Positions 24,716 to 36,100 of a stretch of 64,000 nt of DNA are shown here, piece by piece; position 1 is the first letter of the stretch, and each line of letters opens with the position of its first letter. Made by a program: the position numbers and the translations under genes. Below the pieces are notes generated by a model. The model searched no databases, was not told where the DNA came from, and was given only the letters and a program-made list of their open reading frames with translations. The stretch is taken from NCBI GenBank assembly GCA_025093985.1, contig JACAAK010000005.1, forward strand, positions 62,001 through 126,000, given 5' to 3'. This stretch comes from Calvatia gigantea (taxonomy: Eukaryota; Basidiomycota; Agaricomycetes; Agaricales; Lycoperdaceae).

Positions 24716-25376
24716 TCATCGATTGCATAGATTGTATACGACTATATAACGTGTAACATACCACTTCCCCACCACTTCCCGAGACATTATCCCCAAGCTT
24801 GTACTGCTTCCCCCCAGGGCGGTGGCTACATATGTTGGGATTAGGGTGGCATTTATGGAGAATGAAATAACCAACTTATTCTTCCCTATTGTTGTTCTGA
24901 TGACGAGAGACCGCTTCTCACCACTCTTTTTCGCGGATTCCCTGCATTTACCAGTAGGCTTACCCGCTGGGGCAGGTTTCGACTGATTGGTGGGTGGCTT
25001 CATAGAATTGTTTTTGGGGTTGGCCTTGGAATTAGCAGGTTTAGATAGAGGCTTGCTCGACGTCGGGATAGAATGGAATGTACCTTGGATGCCCGGATAT
25101 CTAAGCCTCAAACTTCAGATTCATAGAACAAATCGCGTTCCACAAGTTCATCACCCTCAAAGGACCACTCTTCGTACAGGTTGTCATAGAGGTCGCGGGC
25201 TTCAATGTCATAAATGTCCGAGAAATCACGCTCAGCAAGGTTGAAAACACTCGTGTCCTGTATCGTGTTACTGAGCCAGTGAATATCCCATACGGATAAT
25301 CATATGCGAAGGGCAAAGAGAATGCGGTCTTTGAGAGGAAAAAGGCGAGAATAATGAAGGAGGTCGAGAATTTCAT
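24716..25376 (-). pseudogene. Secreted-protein-like gene with a frame break
   Basis: The start at 25376 opens MKFSTSFIILAFFLSKTAFS, a convincing signal peptide, followed by LPFAYDYPYG. About 40 nt later the protein-like frame is the -1 frame. It reads an acidic tail with LAERDFSD, IEARDLYDNLYEEW and LVERDLFYESE, a repeated E-R-D/A-R-D pattern seen in small secreted proteins of mushrooms. Further along on the same strand is a Lys/Pro/Ser-rich segment (SKPLSKPANSKANPKNN, GKCRESAKKSGEKR). No intron of normal size joins the first two parts, so either one base is missing or the gene is broken. Function unknown; a small secreted protein is the inference. Confidence 0.5.
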
Positions 25377-26880
25377 GACGATGATGATGCGTTTTAACAT
25401 TAAGGGATTTTCCCATCGCAAGCTGCAGTGCAAAGCGTTGAAGCCGGGTAGGTAGTTGCAGGAACCAGCTAACAAGAGAAAGACTATATCAGCAAACGCG
25501 GGCGTACGCAAGAGGAGAGAATTATTCGCTTACAAGAGAATACACCGGGCACCGGAGGACAAGAGCCATGGTCAGCGGGGTTTTGTGGTGCTCGGGTGTC
25601 TCCTGAGGTAGGCCGTGTTTGTTGCTTGAGGCTCGAGAATTCGTTGGCCGGTCTGTGAGGTGGTTGGGCAGGGACATGAATGAGAAGACGCGACGGTCGC
25701 CTAGGGCTACCCGTAGGACATGGTAGTCCTTTGGTTCAGGGCGATTTGTTGATGCTCTAACCCATGTGCGTCGACGAGTGCCGCCTGGTGATACATTTGG
25801 TGGGAGTCAGAAAACCCCACTGGTTGAGTGAAAGTCAGGGTCGTTGTAACGGTTCTGGAATCTGCAAACACGTCGCAACGTGACGGATACAAAGCATCTC
25901 GTGAATAGAAATGGCCAGAAACTCAGCATTACAAGTACTTACCACTCTTATCCTACTAGCATGAGCGGGTGAAGATAATATGTCATATCTAAAGCTCCAG
26001 AGCCACCATTGGCTTTCCCTTTAAGGAGCGGAGCTGGAATTGGCTCACTGAGCAGATGTGTACTTCTCGTTCCTCGTTCTCCTCCAGTACCCAAACATCG
26101 AGCCCCAAATATCACATCACAGCATTGAAGAACCCTCCTTTACTCCTTCAGCATTCTTAAAAGGACGTGGAGTCATTCCTGGGCGTCGCCGCATGCTGAA
26201 ACGCAACTTGACCCACTGCCGGCCCCTGCAGCACCTCGTTGTTCCGCCGTCTCGGTGCATCCCCTCCAAGCCCGAATGAGATATCCCCAATCCTTTAACC
26301 TGGGTTTGATACTGGAGGGGCGCGGATGTGGTACTCCCACTACCAAAATATGTGCGCTTTTTTAACGTATACCTCTGACACCTTCCAAGATCCCAATTCT
26401 TCCGAGGTATCCGAGCTAAAAATTGAGTTTCATGAAAATAAACACGAGATGTAGTCAGTGAGATGTAGTCAGCTGTGTAGGAAAATTTGAAGTGATGAAA
26501 CATCAAGGAAAATGCCAGGGAAGTGTCCTGCCTACAGTCCACCTCCATCTGCGCCTACGCATGCTCTGTATCCTGCAAAAAGCTCATGTCGATAGTGTCC
26601 ATAACTCCGACGACCTGCATTTCAATCCTTGGTGAACAGTCATATCATTTTCCAAGTTCGATACTTATGTCTTCCCCCCTACGCCGCACTGGTCGCCTTG
26701 AATAAGTCCATCAGTGATTTGAGCTTCCAAACTCCGTAGTTCTAAAAGTGAGACCGAGGTTTGGAGGGCAAATTGAAGTGAAGCTTATTGAGCGAATAGT
26801 GACGTGGGACGCGATACCTGTGTAATGCTTCTCAGGGTGTTTGTCCGGAGGCTAGGCAAAGGCAAGGATTGACGATAGAT
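25377..26880. other. 1.5-kb stretch without a supported gene
   Basis: Several short frames on both strands. None has a domain, signal peptide or convincing splice structure. I see no repeat of note. Confidence 0.4.
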
Positions 26881-27191
26881 TTAGACGTGAGTATATCTCA
26901 GTAAATTCCTTTGTGCGGCGCGTAAGTGGGGGTATCCCATTCCTATATGCAATGTCATAGATGTAAAGATACCCTTGTTGAAGTCCAGCCAAGTTTCGAG
27001 TTCTGCGCACTGGTTAGAGTAGATATTTGTATCGCTGAGGAAACTATAATAACGGCCTTGCTGGACTTTCCGTTGAAATCGAGCAGGAAATAGGCGATGG
27101 GATTGTTGCAACATTGATGATTGGTGCTCGTTCCATCAGCTTCCGTTAATTCGACCATATACCGTGTTTCGCGACCTAGAGTCCCTAACAA
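26881..27191 (-). pseudogene. Unidentified coding relic
   Basis: Two overlapping minus-strand frames read together as one protein-like stretch. GRETRYMVELTEADG...CCNNPIAYFLLDFNGK lies in one frame, and KVQQGRYYSFLSDTNIYSNQ...AELETWLDFNKG in the -1 frame, ending at TAA (26881). The switch falls at an AAA run near 27064. There is no ATG at the 5' end, so an upstream exon is missing or lost. I do not recognise the family. It lies directly 3' of the GNAT gene on the same strand but has its own frame. Confidence 0.4.
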
Positions 27192-27284
27192 ACGATTCCG
27201 TGCTACTCCTTATTTGCTGGTATAAACATACGCACTATCCGTAAATATAAGATCGACACTATTCAAGGCAGAGATAGGATGGTC

Positions 27285-28114
27285 TCAACTAGTCATTTCG
27301 GTGCGATCTTCGCGTTCGAAAACGAGGAGATCACGCATGTATCCTTTCACCTCGGCGTAATTTAAGATGCATCGTGCCAAGGCAAAATTGTTTCTTAGGA
27401 ACACCTTTTTACTGCCTTCATTTCCGACATATACCATAGCGGTGAAGTGACGTGCTCCCAGTAGGGGCTTCCCAATGTCGTTAATCAAGGTATCAACTGC
27501 ATCCGTCATTATTCCTCTCCTTTGATACGGTGGTATGATGAAATCTATAAGCGGAGTGAGTCCCACTCTTTGCGCACAATCAGGACAGGGATACCTCCTA
27601 CTGTCCATATGATGTCAGGATCCCCAGCGGGTAAAGCCTGGTTCGTAGCATTATCATGCTTTGGGTTTTCGAGCGCTGTGATGTAAGGGCACCGAAATAA
27701 TCCAATATCTCCCAAGAAAATATCGCTCCCGTCATCTTGTATTTCTCGCAGAACTCGGACGGGACTATGAGTTAGGACGATGGGCGTGTGATTTTTGAGC
27801 GCCTCAGCCAGCTCTCTCCGGCCCAAATCACACTGAGGTGTGATCCTATCGAGCCATGATTGTGCGTGTTCTAAGCAATTTACCTCAGCTTCATACCGAC
27901 ACCTCAAAGGAAGCAACGTAACTCACCAATGGTGTAAGGGTAAGGGGGGCCGCTGAGCCACACATGGATGCGCTCATCGTTCATGGGAGGCATCATATGA
28001 GGTATATCGCCCTCCCGTGGAGGTGTAATGATGATATTTGGGATGTTTTCGGAGCCTCAGAAATGGTTCCTTGGTGGACGGATTGACCTCGAGAGGGCCG
28101 AGACGATAACTCAT
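27285..28114 (-). CDS. GNAT-family N-acetyltransferase with a +1 frame break
   Basis: Exons 27927-28114, 27595-27870 and 27285-27544; introns of 56 and 50 nt with GTGAGT and GTATCC donors. Corrected length about 240 residues. Features of the mushroom GNAT family are clear: MSYRLGPLEVNP start, PNIIITPPREGDIPHMMPPMND, then HVWLSGPPYPYTIEHAQSWL. Motif A is YQRRGIMTDAVDTLI (Q/RxxGxG/A-like acetyl-CoA loop), followed by VYVGNEGSKKVFLRNNFAL. The family moves acetyl groups from acetyl-CoA to an amine; the substrate is unknown. In exon 1 the frame changes by +1 at CCCAAAT (about 28036-28041): one base too many. Exons 2 and 3 are clean and in phase with the corrected exon 1. This is either a recent null allele or a sequencing error. 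Confidence 0.8.
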
Positions 28115-31100
28115 TTTGCAGGGTTACCCTCAACTCACCAGATCTTTATGGATATTTATCCACCTTGCTGGCAACAATTTAGAATTCCAAGGGCTCAATA
28201 AAGCTCGTTTTGACTCCCAGACGGTCGTCCTAGGCCGTGCTGCGCGCGAATCGGGGGATCACCCAGAAGCCAGCACATATTTTGGACCGGTGAATCCTAA
28301 CATCCGGTAAGTCGTTCGAGCCCACGCCAGGCCAGCCAACAATAATAACTGAAGAGAGTGAAGTACGTAAACCCAACTGTGTAAAAAAAAAGTGTAACAA
28401 CATGCCTTTGTCAAAACTGTCATCAAATGCACTCCTATTAGCCCATGATCAGAAGGCTCCTCCATTCTGTTCGCTTACTTACACTTTGTCCCACCCCATT
28501 TCACTGATTGATGCATCAATCGACTTCTATAACGATTTCACAGTTGGTGAGCACGACGACAAAACCCACTCCCATCATTCATGTCACTTTCTGACTACAT
28601 TTTTTGCGAGATAGTTCACATCCTATCCTTGATAGATCGTCCGACCAACATCTGTGACATGGGCATCATTGCCCGTAGTGAGTCCCAATGCGTCTTAGTG
28701 TATGCACTTGGGACGCCGGACAGTTGGGTACGGCAAGTCCGCTCTTACTTGTTCCCTCGCCGCGAAAGCCGGTATCACCGTTATCACTGAAGACGGGTGG
28801 TGTGCAATACATGGATACACGAAAGGGCGAAAACGAACGTGGTATTTCTATCAAATCCCTGCCATTCCCATGTACTTTGAGGATCAACGGAGGTAAACTC
28901 GACGACATTAAGTAGGTGATTTAAAGGTGAGTCGGCTCCAGACAAAGGCAAAGGAAGAGAAAAAAGTATTTTGTGAAGAGTCATAATCGCTAAGCATCGA
29001 CTCAAGGCCGCAAATCCTTAATAAAATTCGGTTCAGACCTTCAGGAATGGGAACTCAATCGCCATAGCAAGAGGTTTAGGTGTTGACAAGGATAAGGTGT
29101 GTTCAAACTTTGGGGCGATAACCACTTTGACCCCAAGACCCGCGAGTGGACCACGAAGGGGCACAGGCGCAGATAGAAAACCTCTCGAGTATGCCTTCAA
29201 CCAGTTCTCCCAGGTTCTCCCTCATCCCCATTTAGAAACCCTCGATTAGGCTTTAACTCAAAGGATGGTGTTATCGGGTCCGGTGTGCAGGTAGGGCTTG
29301 CTCCAGACCAACTTGACCTCGAGGATAAGTACTTCTTAAGGTGATCCTGCGAAAGTTCCTTCCCCTTGATGTCTCGTTCTTGAAGGTTGTCGTTATCAAT
29401 CTCCCCTCCCCGGCTACTGCACAGTAATATCTCTTTCAAACACTTTACGGGAGTCCCATGAATGTGAGCCCGCTGTTGGTATACGCGATTGTACCCGTCC
29501 TCTCTGTGTCAAGGTGGCACTACCCTCTGACAAGGGACAATTTCACGCTTCTGGTCATGTATTCTCGGGTACCATCTAGGCTGGACTTACTAACCATATT
29601 CAGGGACCCAACTACTTCCCCGGAAGGGGGTGCAGGTAGGGCCATGGTGCTGGCCGCGAACCTTGCTGGCCTCGAAGTTCAATCCTTCTTATTTGTAAGC
29701 GTGGGAAAGGCACCTCGCTGATACCAGTAACCAGACTCCCGTCGAGTGCCTTATCGCAATCAGGACTTTTGGATATACAGCTGTCGTTTCCACCAAAAGT
29801 CACCCTCGTCCCTGTCCTATCCTTAGTAAGAGCTCCACAACCTCGTTTATCCAACCTTTTTCGCGTTTTGTTCATCTGCCGCCACCACCTCGTCTTTCCG
29901 TCAGCCAGCGCCCAGTCACCACACAAATTACAATTTGCATAGCGCCGATTTCGACCCACCAATAATTAATGCCACCCCTTCCGACTTCTCCTGCTGTGGG
30001 CCTGCAGTACCTCCGCTTACCCTCACCTTGCTCCGGATTCGTAATTGTGGTTTGCTTCGAGAATTGAACGAAGACACCCAACCCGACTCATACGATTTTA
30101 TGTTTGCGGATAGTGGACTACAGGGCTCTCTTCAGCCAACCGTTTTCGGAGGATTCATGGTGTACTCATAGTTGAAACTGGAGATAATCCATCTGGCATC
30201 AATTCATCGTCACCCTCTCTCCGGACTATTTGTTTGGTTACTCATATTGCGAACCCGATGTCTCCCTGCTAACGTGTATTTCAAGTAATTCGTGGGTTCT
30301 GGATGTGGTTTACGGTTTCAATACGGTCGCTCAACCCCCCGCTGATGGAAGGGGCGTCCCCTGGCCTCGAAGCACGGTAATTTTGGAGGTTCCTCTGTTC
30401 TGTGAGGACTTCGCCGTTATTTGGTTTATTAGATCCTTGGGGACTCGTCCGCACCTAATAGTTGAATTTACCTCATTCGGCCACACAAATTAGGGATCAA
30501 TGCATGGCACAATGTAATTTTCTGCTAACCCGATGTCAACCAGCGGAGTTGGGATTTATCTTCTCTACGAAGAAAGCCGAAGTATTCTTCGCCAGGGTTC
30601 AAAGCTAGGCAAGATGCAGTTAAGCCGCCCGTTGAAGTCAAAGCAAGCCATTGTTTTAGGTATGTCCGTCAATAGCTCACAAAGCCTTCAGGTGAGCGGT
30701 GTTAAGCCAACGCCATTTACGCCACCATTACCAACAAGCCCCTCGCCTCAGAAGCCCTTCTTGTTGAACTTCTCTTCGGTGCTGGTGTCCTAGGTCAAAT
30801 CACTGTTTAAGCCGCTACCCAACACGCTTTCAGCCAAGGATGGATTCACGTTATCGTCCGCATTTGATCCGCTGGTGGTTGACGCACTTGATCCGCTGGT
30901 GATTGATTCTCAGTACTTCGCTCATTGAACTGGTGAGTGATTCTCATGGTATCGCAGTCTCGTATTTTTCATTAACCACCGTCCACGGGTCGAATGGTTA
31001 GACGTCACTCTTCGAGGAGGCCTAAAGCTGCTAGTTGTATCGCCAACACTCCCCCACCCTACTCTACAATGAAGCCACTCCCGGGTCAATGTCATTACGG

Positions 31101-31771
31101 GCAATGATTGAAATAATCGAAACTTCGGCGCGAGCACTCTGTGTTCCAGAAACTTTCATTTTGCCTACCACCACCCTGATCTTGAAGGAGATGATACGAG
31201 GGCTAACGGGACGGAACTCGGTCCCACCGTTGCCCCTCATCCAGTTTTCGTTTTCCCCTACCAACTCTGGTGCTCATGTGAATGGCTCGGAGCTTATACA
31301 TTTGTGAAAGCCGCTCCTGGGGTGACGGCGGGGCCACTGCTTGGCACCGTTGAAACAGCGGCAAAACTATTAAGGAGATTATACGTCTGTGCCAACGGAC
31401 GAGGTAATGCAACTCGTGGCCAGGGTGGTTTTTGTTCCGGTCGCCGTTGTAAGCTTACAAAACTTGTGCGAGTGCACGGCGATCCGAAATGACATTGGAA
31501 GTCCAGGATACGGACGGCGAGGTGCAATTCTTATGATGAGCAAGGCCGGATGGGGTTGCAGCACGGAGAATGAACATTGAACGTGAAGTCAGATCGTCCC
31601 AGTGGAGGGAGTATGTTAAAGTGATATGCAGAAGATTATATTACGGTGAGAGATATCAATGCCCTGAGGCAAAAGAGGAGTAGCAATAAAACTACAACAT
31701 GCGTTTGAAATAATATACTCTGGAATCTACGTCCGATCCATACACGGACGAATCTCCGAAGCCAGTTAACT
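28115..31771. other. 3.7-kb gene-poor stretch
   Basis: No gene supported. A short duplicated phrase, TTGATCCGCTGGTG(G/A)TTGA, occurs twice at about 30865-30906. A diverged GTGCAGGTAGGGC motif recurs at about 29285 and 29631. Around 30,720-30,860 the plus strand briefly reads like a membrane-protein C-terminus but is broken by stops. The region probably holds decayed genes or mobile elements. Confidence 0.4.
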
Positions 31772-33053
31772 TCACTGTTCGCTAACAAAGACAGCAGCCA
31801 TACCCATACCCGAACCAATGCACATAGAGGTGACGAACACCCGCTTGCCAGTCTGCTTGGCGATGTTAAAGCCAGTAGCAACCTGGCGAGCACCAGTGCA
31901 ACCAAGGGGGTGACCAATGGCAATGGCGCCACCGTTAATATTGACCTTCTCGAAGGGAATCTTGAGGTGCTGCGCGGAGAAGACAGCCTGGCTGGCAAAA
32001 GCTTCGTTAATCTCGTAAAAGTCGATTTCGTCCGTGCTGATACCAACAAGGTCAAGGACCTTGGGAATGGCGAACGCAGGGCCGACACCCATGATCCGTG
32101 GAGGCACGCCTACGGTGGCGGCTGTGACAAATTTGCCTATGACTGGGAGACCAAGTTTCCTTGCGACGGAGCGACGGGCGAGGACAACGGCAGCAGCACC
32201 ATCAGACACCTGAGAGGCATTACCCGCATGGGTACTGCCGTCTTTCGTGAACGCAGGTTTGAGCTTCGCGAGACTCTGGGCAGTGACACCATCACGGATA
32301 CCGTCATCGGAGTCAACCACAATCTCAACCTCCTTCTCGGTCTTGGGATCGACGATCTTGGTTTTAATAGGAACGATCTCGTCTTTGAATTTCCCTGCTT
32401 TGTTGGCGGCAGCAGCTTTTTGGAAGGAATTTGCCGCGAATTCGTCTTGGACCTGGCGAGATATACCAAAGTCCTTGGCGACATTTTCGGAGGTAATTCC
32501 CATAGGAATCAGGCAATCCTCGGCTTCCTGGTTCTCCAGAATGGCGTCAGAAACCTCAGGCGCAGCACGAGAGCCATATCCATGGCTCATAGACTCGACA
32601 CCAGCGCCTGTATCTGAATTAGCGCCTGATACGGAAGACAGAAAAATCGAGCTAAGACATACCAATACCGATGCTAATCTGTCCCGCCTTAATTTCGTTG
32701 GCAATTTGGTTGATGGCTGTGAGGCCAGAAGAGCATTGACGGTTGACAGTGTTGATGGAGGTGGTGTTTGGGATGCCAGCGTGCAGCGCGGCCATGCGTG
32801 CTTGAGAAGAACCACCGCCGGGAGGAAGGACATTTCCGACAGCAATATCCTCAATAAGCTTAGGGTCGAGGTTGACACGGGTGTAGGCGGCGCGGAGGAC
32901 GTTGGAGAGGAGAAAGTCGGGCATGGTATCCTTGAAACCACCCTTCTTGCCTTTAGTGACCGCTGAGCGGATGGCAGAGACAATCACAACGTCGTCATCG
33001 CGCCTTTCGAGGAGATGTTGGAAGGCAGGAGATGAAGAGGATAGAGTGGCCAT
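31772..33053 (-). CDS. 3-ketoacyl-CoA thiolase (acetyl-CoA C-acyltransferase)
   Basis: Exons 32663-33053 and 31772-32607, one 55-nt intron (GTATGT...GATACAG); 408 residues. It catalyses the last step of beta-oxidation, thiolytic cleavage of 3-ketoacyl-CoA to acetyl-CoA. The nucleophile Cys107 sits in NRQCSSGL. The C-terminal catalytic motifs are NEAFASQ, GHPLGCTGAR (His363) and SMCIGSGMG (Cys393). GGGSSQARMAALHAGIP is also typical. It belongs to the fungal peroxisomal POT1/FOX3 type by overall sequence. The N-terminus (MATLSSSSPAFQHLLERR) keeps a terminal HL but lacks the Arg/Lys of a canonical PTS2, and the C-terminus (SEQ) is not a PTS1, so its targeting route is open. Frame and active site are intact. 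A TATA-type box lies 52-57 bp upstream of the start. Confidence 0.97.
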
Positions 33054-33104
33054 AGTGGGGGTACAAAGAGAGATGCGTAGAGACTGTGGAGGCGTCTATC
33101 TGGG

Positions 33105-33110
33105 TTTATA
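33105..33110 (-). promoter_or_regulatory. TATA box of the thiolase gene
   Basis: TATAAA on the minus strand, 52 bp before the thiolase ATG, followed by a pyrimidine-rich leader. Position and orientation fit a core promoter. No experimental support. Confidence 0.5.
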
Positions 33111-36100
33111 TGACCATTGCCGGTGGGAAGTGACTGACGAAAATCACATGTCAAATGCCTAAATATCAAAAATCACCGGATAACCCTTCTCCGGCTCTAA
33201 TACACTCGCTCCTCACTCATTCTGCATCCCGAACACTCGTCTGCCTGTCGAGAGCGCTGCAATGGTCTTGCTATATCACATGTTAACGACAATACTTTTT
33301 CAGCTGAGAGATACACGGTTTTCTCTCCGTTTCTGAGTACATATTATAAATCCTTTACCACTTAATATCCCAACGGGGTTTTCACAGAGCAATAGCGAGC
33401 GAAAAACACCTATTTTCAGCGGGTTTGGACACCGTACTCCTAGGTCATTCCTACCCTTGCGGGACTGCCCGAGCACGCAAACACGCCGAGGTACAGAGCT
33501 TTCAGACTTGAAACCCCTAGAAAGACCGAAGCCACACCCCACCGTAGCTTTTAAACTGGTGTACTCTACCGACGATTACACGTTCACTTGATTAACAATC
33601 AACGAGTATGTTCTCCACTAATACGGACTAGCTTTGCGAAATGCCATACAAAATCCGTCTCCACTAACGTTGACATCCGCCAGTCCCATTCCCCCACCCC
33701 CAATGACACCATGTTTTCAAAACGACTGCACGATATCGATTCCCGGAAAATTATAGCCTTCCGCAAGTCCGCTGGTGGACAGACCATTTTGACGATAGGA
33801 CAACTTCGTGGACACTCCATTTCGTCCCCACCCTTCCGATGCGCTCTCTCATGCTTGGACACTCCCTCCTCATCTCAACGCGAGGTGGTCACTGGGATTC
33901 TGCAATTGTGCATCGAACCCGCTTCTCCGCCGGTACGAATAGGGCAGGTTAGCTGACGGAAGTTGTCTTACTGAATTCGAGGTGAAGCTGCAAGATTTGA
34001 GCCCTTCTTACTCTGAAATAGACAACAATACATACAAACGGGACCAAAGCCGTCGATAAAGGTAGCGAGGACAATGTTTGTGATGTCCCAACGTGGATGT
34101 ACACTGGCTCTTGTAGCGTGTAATTAAGGAGCCTATCCTGCCATATTAAGTGATGTTATTGAGTAAGTATTCTGACCTGAAAGGGTTTATTCGTGAAAGC
34201 TGCTCATTTCCTTTTTCATGCGCCCTCTACAGGACGCCTTCCAAATAAATCGAGCCGATACCTGGCCTGGGATAGCGCATCTAGACGTCCGTCAGCCGTG
34301 GGTCTTCTCAGTCCTGCCCTAGCCAAGGAGATGAGGGGATGGTTTTATGGATTGCAACAGGTGTTCACAGTTCCCCAAACAGCTCAGATAGTGAGGTCCT
34401 GAAGACAAGAAGACAACACGATTTGAAGTGAGCGCCGGTCGAGCAGTATAAGATGTGAACCCCCCACACACACCGTTAAAATCTGACACCAAATTTATGA
34501 TCCGCCGCTCTGGGCAGACGAAGGGTCCCGGGGGTGAACGGAGAACCACTCCTTAACATCACAAGTTCATATGTGGAAGCTTCAGGTACTATGTGATGAA
34601 CAGAGCTTCCTGCGGCTGAAGCCTGATTGAAGCTTCGATCATAAACAACAAGTAATTTGTGAGGTTCACAGCTTGCTTTGTTTTCCCGGCTTCATGTCGA
34701 GTATTATGTTGAGAGCGGAGCACTTTGCAGCTACTCACTCACACCATTCAGGTGGGGTGTATAGCCCAATCGGTCGTCAGACCCCAGCTCACCCGATAGC
34801 TAAGTGGGGGAAACCTAACGAGCCAAGAACAGTAAGGCTGAACGAAAAATACGTTCTTATAGCCTTGGGCGATGGCCCCTCTATTTTTGATGATTAGTAA
34901 CGGAGAGAACGGCAGAGTCTGATGTCAAACCGCGTAAAACCTTAGCCGGACTTATTCCTTCGTTAGATTCTAGGAGGAGAACAGAACACTCCCCGACAAA
35001 CGGACGTGACTTATAATCAAGATCGATCACCGTACTCCCGGATGATCTCCTCCCTGATAAGCAGCTACGTAGGTCACCCATTGTCAGCGAACCGACTCTC
35101 TGTGGCTATGCACACGGCTTTATCCATAGTCTGCTGCTGTGGAATAGAGGCGGACCCTTGACCCTTCTCTGGAAGGTATTCAAGTTCGGTGTTCCTCAAA
35201 GACAAGAATGCGAGGTGTTGGTCAGGCCATATTTCCAAAAGTGAGTTGTGGTCCATCCCTCTAGTGTTTTCACCCTTGCATCTATACAGCCCTGGCCGGT
35301 CTAGACCTCGTACGCTCTGTTTCACAATCAGGACAGCTGCGGTGATTGAATCGGGACAAAGGGACAAGTAACGTGAAGTGCAGAAAGCGAGGGCTCCACT
35401 TGTAGGGGTGAAGACACAAGTGTTCAGCCGTCGGCTGATTTCTGGGGTGCGTACCAGTTTCAACGTGCCAAGCCAACAGCCCTTTCAAGATACAAGAACC
35501 CATGCATGGCCAATTGTGAGGTCACACTTAGGGGTTTGTAAAACTTGGAGAATGGGACCAGCGGCACCATTTGCAAAGAGAAACCCAGAATTGCACTCAA
35601 TTACTAAGTCGTTTAGGGGCTAGATGAAAGCTATTAGCTTACTCGACTCGCCGGTTCCCTGGGTAGGTCAGCAGCAAATGATGTCCACGGGTACCTTACA
35701 CAACCCAGAGCTCTCATATGCCCGAACAGTAGGATTTTCTCGAGGAAGTGCCAGCCAGGGAAATTAATATTGGTAGGTGTGGCACAAAAGTCATTTATGC
35801 AACATGGGTGGTTCGTGTGCATTCCATTGCGCGGCCAGCGATGTCCTATTGGCCTGTCCACGTAAGGCATCATCCCCCCCACCTTGCGCACGACCTCACT
35901 GAATGGTTTAAGCTCGGAGTAAGAAATTTTTTAAGCTTGCTAACCAGCTGCCAGTGATCCTGGCTGCTTAAAGACACGGTGTCTGTAGCCTGAGGTTGTT
36001 AAGCGGTTCATACGCTTAAGAACCCCAATGACTGCTTATCATGCATGGGTTCATAGGTCGTTAAAACGAACGATTTTTTACTCCCATGCTCTGCGATAAT

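Noticed and set aside
30700..30870. Possible tail of an MFS-type transporter (ANAIYATITNKPLASE...)
   Set aside because: Interrupted by two stop codons, too short, and the preceding transmembrane segments could not be traced.
31910..32966. Two frames above 230 codons on the plus strand
   Set aside because: Antisense shadows of the thiolase coding sequence, which has all catalytic motifs on the minus strand.
35074..35463. 129-codon minus-strand frame
   Set aside because: Reads partly like a leucine-rich protein but has no start context, partner exon or known motif.
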